DNA of 8,799 bases. Source: Verrucomicrobiota bacterium. GTDB taxonomy: Bacteria; Verrucomicrobiota; Verrucomicrobiia; Verrucomicrobiales; DEV007. The stretch spans positions 1-8,799 of the forward strand of contig JAQCER010000083.1 in the NCBI GenBank assembly GCA_027618625.1. The letters are read 5' to 3'. Both the position numbers and the translations under genes were made by a program. Of the stretch, positions 7,638 through 8,799 are shown piece by piece. The notes below the pieces were generated by a model. The model made no database searches. It was given only the letters and a program-made list of their open reading frames with translations, and was not told the origin of the DNA. How positions within the stretch are numbered: the first letter of the stretch is position 1; every line of letters starts with the position of its first letter.

Positions 7638-8799
7638 TCAGTGATTAAAGAGGAATTCCTTGGTATTGATGAGTGCCCAGAGGATGTCTTCAAAGGCTTC
7701 CCGCTCGGGATTCGTTGGTGGTGCTGGTGCCGCTGGTGGCGTGGCTTCGCCTTCCTTCTTTTCCTCAGCAGGTGGCGCAGCGGCAAGGGCCGCCGCCGCG
7801 GCCTTTGCTTGTTCGCGTTTCTTTTCGATGTAGGAGATTGCCACCTGTAGTTCACTCTCATCGGGGAGTCGGGAGAATGCCCGCTCATAGAGTTGTCTGA
7901 TCTTGGCTTCGGTCGCCGCCTGGTCTTCTTTCGCCAGTGTGGCCGCGCGACCGCTGTCACTGGCCAGCTTATCTTGAATCCCCTTCGAGTTCAGAAGATG
8001 CAGGCTCTGGGCGAGGTTCGCGTCCTGCTGACGTTCGCACTCGCAGGCGCTGTCGTTTTCGGGTCGACCGAAGACGGTGAGGAAATAGGAGCCGCTGTTG
8101 AAGCTGTCGTCCGGCAGTTGCACTGCGCGAGTCTGCTGCGGAAGCCCGGCGAACTTGGTGGGCACGCCAGTGATGCCGTCGATCGCATCCAGCAGGACTT
8201 CTGCAGTCAATCGCTTCGGGTAGTAGCGCGAGTAGTTCTGCTTGTCGTCTGCGTTGTAGTCATTGGGAACTGCGCTGAGCTGGTAGACTTGAGAGCTGCA
8301 GATGGTGCGCACGAGTTGCTTCAGATCGAATCCGGAATCGATAAAGTTCTTTGCCAGTGCCTTCAGCAATTCAGGGTTGGTGGCCGGGTTGGTCACACGC
8401 ATGTCGTCCTCGGGTTCGACCAGTCCGCGGCCAAGGAAGTGCTTCCAGTAGCGGTTCACTAACATGTGCGCAAAGAAGTCGTTGTCCTTGGAGCCCATCC
8501 ACGCAGCGAGTTCGTTGCGCGGGTCATCGTAATTGGACAAGGGCACTGGATCTGCTCCGAGTGGCGTGGGCTTCACCATTTCATTGGTTTTCGGATTCTT
8601 GTCCTGGGCCAGACCGGGGCGATGAAACACGATCTCTTCTTCCGGTTGTTCGCCGGGTTTTCTGCCGATTTGAGAGAAGAAAGCGGAGAAGCCGTAGTAA
8701 TCCCGCTGGCTCCACTTCTCGTAGGGATGGTGGTGGCACTCGGCACATTGTAGGCGCACGCCAAGAAAGACCTGGGCAACATCCTGAAGCTGTGCCTTC
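7638..8799 (-). CDS. DUF1549/DUF1553 (PSCyt2/PSD1) protein, 5' end beyond window
   Basis: This is the C-terminal part only; the reading frame stays open to the right edge (KAQLQDVAQVFLG before the GTG at 8757-8759), so that GTG is internal. The piece opens with the end of a DUF1549 domain, QCAECHHHPYEKW, including a CxxCH-type motif at 8733-8747, then DYYGFSAFF. DUF1553 follows, with cues DPRNELAAWM, HMLVNRYWKHFLGRGLVEP, FDLKQLVRTICSSQVYQLS, RLTAEVLLDAIDGITG, FGRPENDSACECERQQD and the closing LWALINTKEFLFNH. Full-length relatives usually carry a signal peptide and often a PSCyt1 domain upstream, so export is likely. An Ala/Pro/Glu-rich stretch (about 7704-7829) interrupts the normal ending. 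The protein is common in Planctomycetota and Verrucomicrobiota; its biochemical role is not established as far as I know. It is probably the upstream member of the operon with the PPC and WD40 genes. Confidence 0.93.
   Translation of the reverse strand, partial: KAQLQDVAQVFLGVRLQCAECHHHPYEKWSQRDYYGFSAFFSQIGRKPGEQPEEEIVFHRPGLAQDKNPKTNEMVKPTPLGADPVPLSNYDDPRNELAAWMGSKDNDFFAHMLVNRYWKHFLGRGLVEPEDDMRVTNPATNPELLKALAKNFIDSGFDLKQLVRTICSSQVYQLSAVPNDYNADDKQNYSRYYPKRLTAEVLLDAIDGITGVPTKFAGLPQQTRAVQLPDDSFNSGSYFLTVFGRPENDSACECERQQDANLAQSLHLLNSKGIQDKLASDSGRAATLAKEDQAATEAKIRQLYERAFSRLPDESELQVAISYIEKKREQAKAAAAALAAAPPAEEKKEGEATPPAAPAPPTNPEREAFEDILWALINTKEFLFNH
7704..7829 (-). other. Low-complexity Ala/Pro/Glu insertion near the DUF1553 C terminus
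   Basis: About 42 residues (EKKREQAKAAAAALAAAPP, then EEKKEGEATPPAAPAPP) sit between the helical EAKIRQLYERAFSRLPDESEL region and the conserved final EAFEDILWALINTKEFLFNH segment. The composition suggests a helix leading into a flexible linker. The conserved end is intact after it, so this is an in-frame expansion and not a degraded tail. Confidence 0.7.

Noticed and set aside
7568..7960. 131-codon N-terminal extension of the PPC gene
   Set aside because: It overlaps the DUF1553 gene on the same strand in another frame, is very rich in Arg, Lys, Pro and His, and places the clear signal peptide at an internal position. The ATG at 7565-7567 is the better start.
8757..8759. GTG as the start of the DUF1553 gene
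   Set aside because: The frame continues upstream to the window edge with family-typical sequence (DVAQVFLG), and starting here would cut a DUF1549 domain just before its CxxCH.

Overview
The window looks like chromosomal DNA from a PVC-superphylum bacterium, probably Verrucomicrobiota or Planctomycetota. It carries a DUF1549/DUF1553 protein, a PSCyt1-type cytochrome fused to WD40 repeats, and a bacterial PPC-domain protein. These families are concentrated in that group and co-occur there, although some Acidobacteriota also have them. The DNA is moderately GC-rich. I see no RNA genes, CRISPR, insertion sequences or phage genes, and it is coding almost end to end.

Layout. Bases 38-1978 (+) hold a predicted exported protein with a c-type haem site, a copper type II monooxygenase-like module and C-terminal TPR repeats. 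Its 5' end is abnormal: coding homology, including the CxxCH haem motif, runs upstream of the only usable start codon and reaches an in-frame TAG without another start. Bases 1979-2046 are a short convergent gap with a small GC-rich inverted repeat. The rest is one minus-strand gene train read from right to left: the end of a DUF1549/DUF1553 cytochrome-like protein (7638 to the window edge), a 919-residue secreted PPC/Ig-like protein (4808-7567), and a 924-residue secreted cytochrome c/WD40 protein (2047-4821). The last two overlap by 14 bases.

How they may work together. All three minus-strand proteins are probably exported. Two have visible CxxCH motifs, and the third looks like a beta-rich binding or scaffold protein. 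The PPC and WD40 proteins each carry a long charged helical insertion between beta domains, and the WD40 protein can be read as two seven-bladed propellers joined by a coiled coil. A periplasmic or surface haem-containing assembly is a reasonable inference. Its substrate is unknown, and as far as I know no biochemical role is established for this family set. The plus-strand gene encodes another exported haem/copper protein but is convergent, so it is not in the same transcript.
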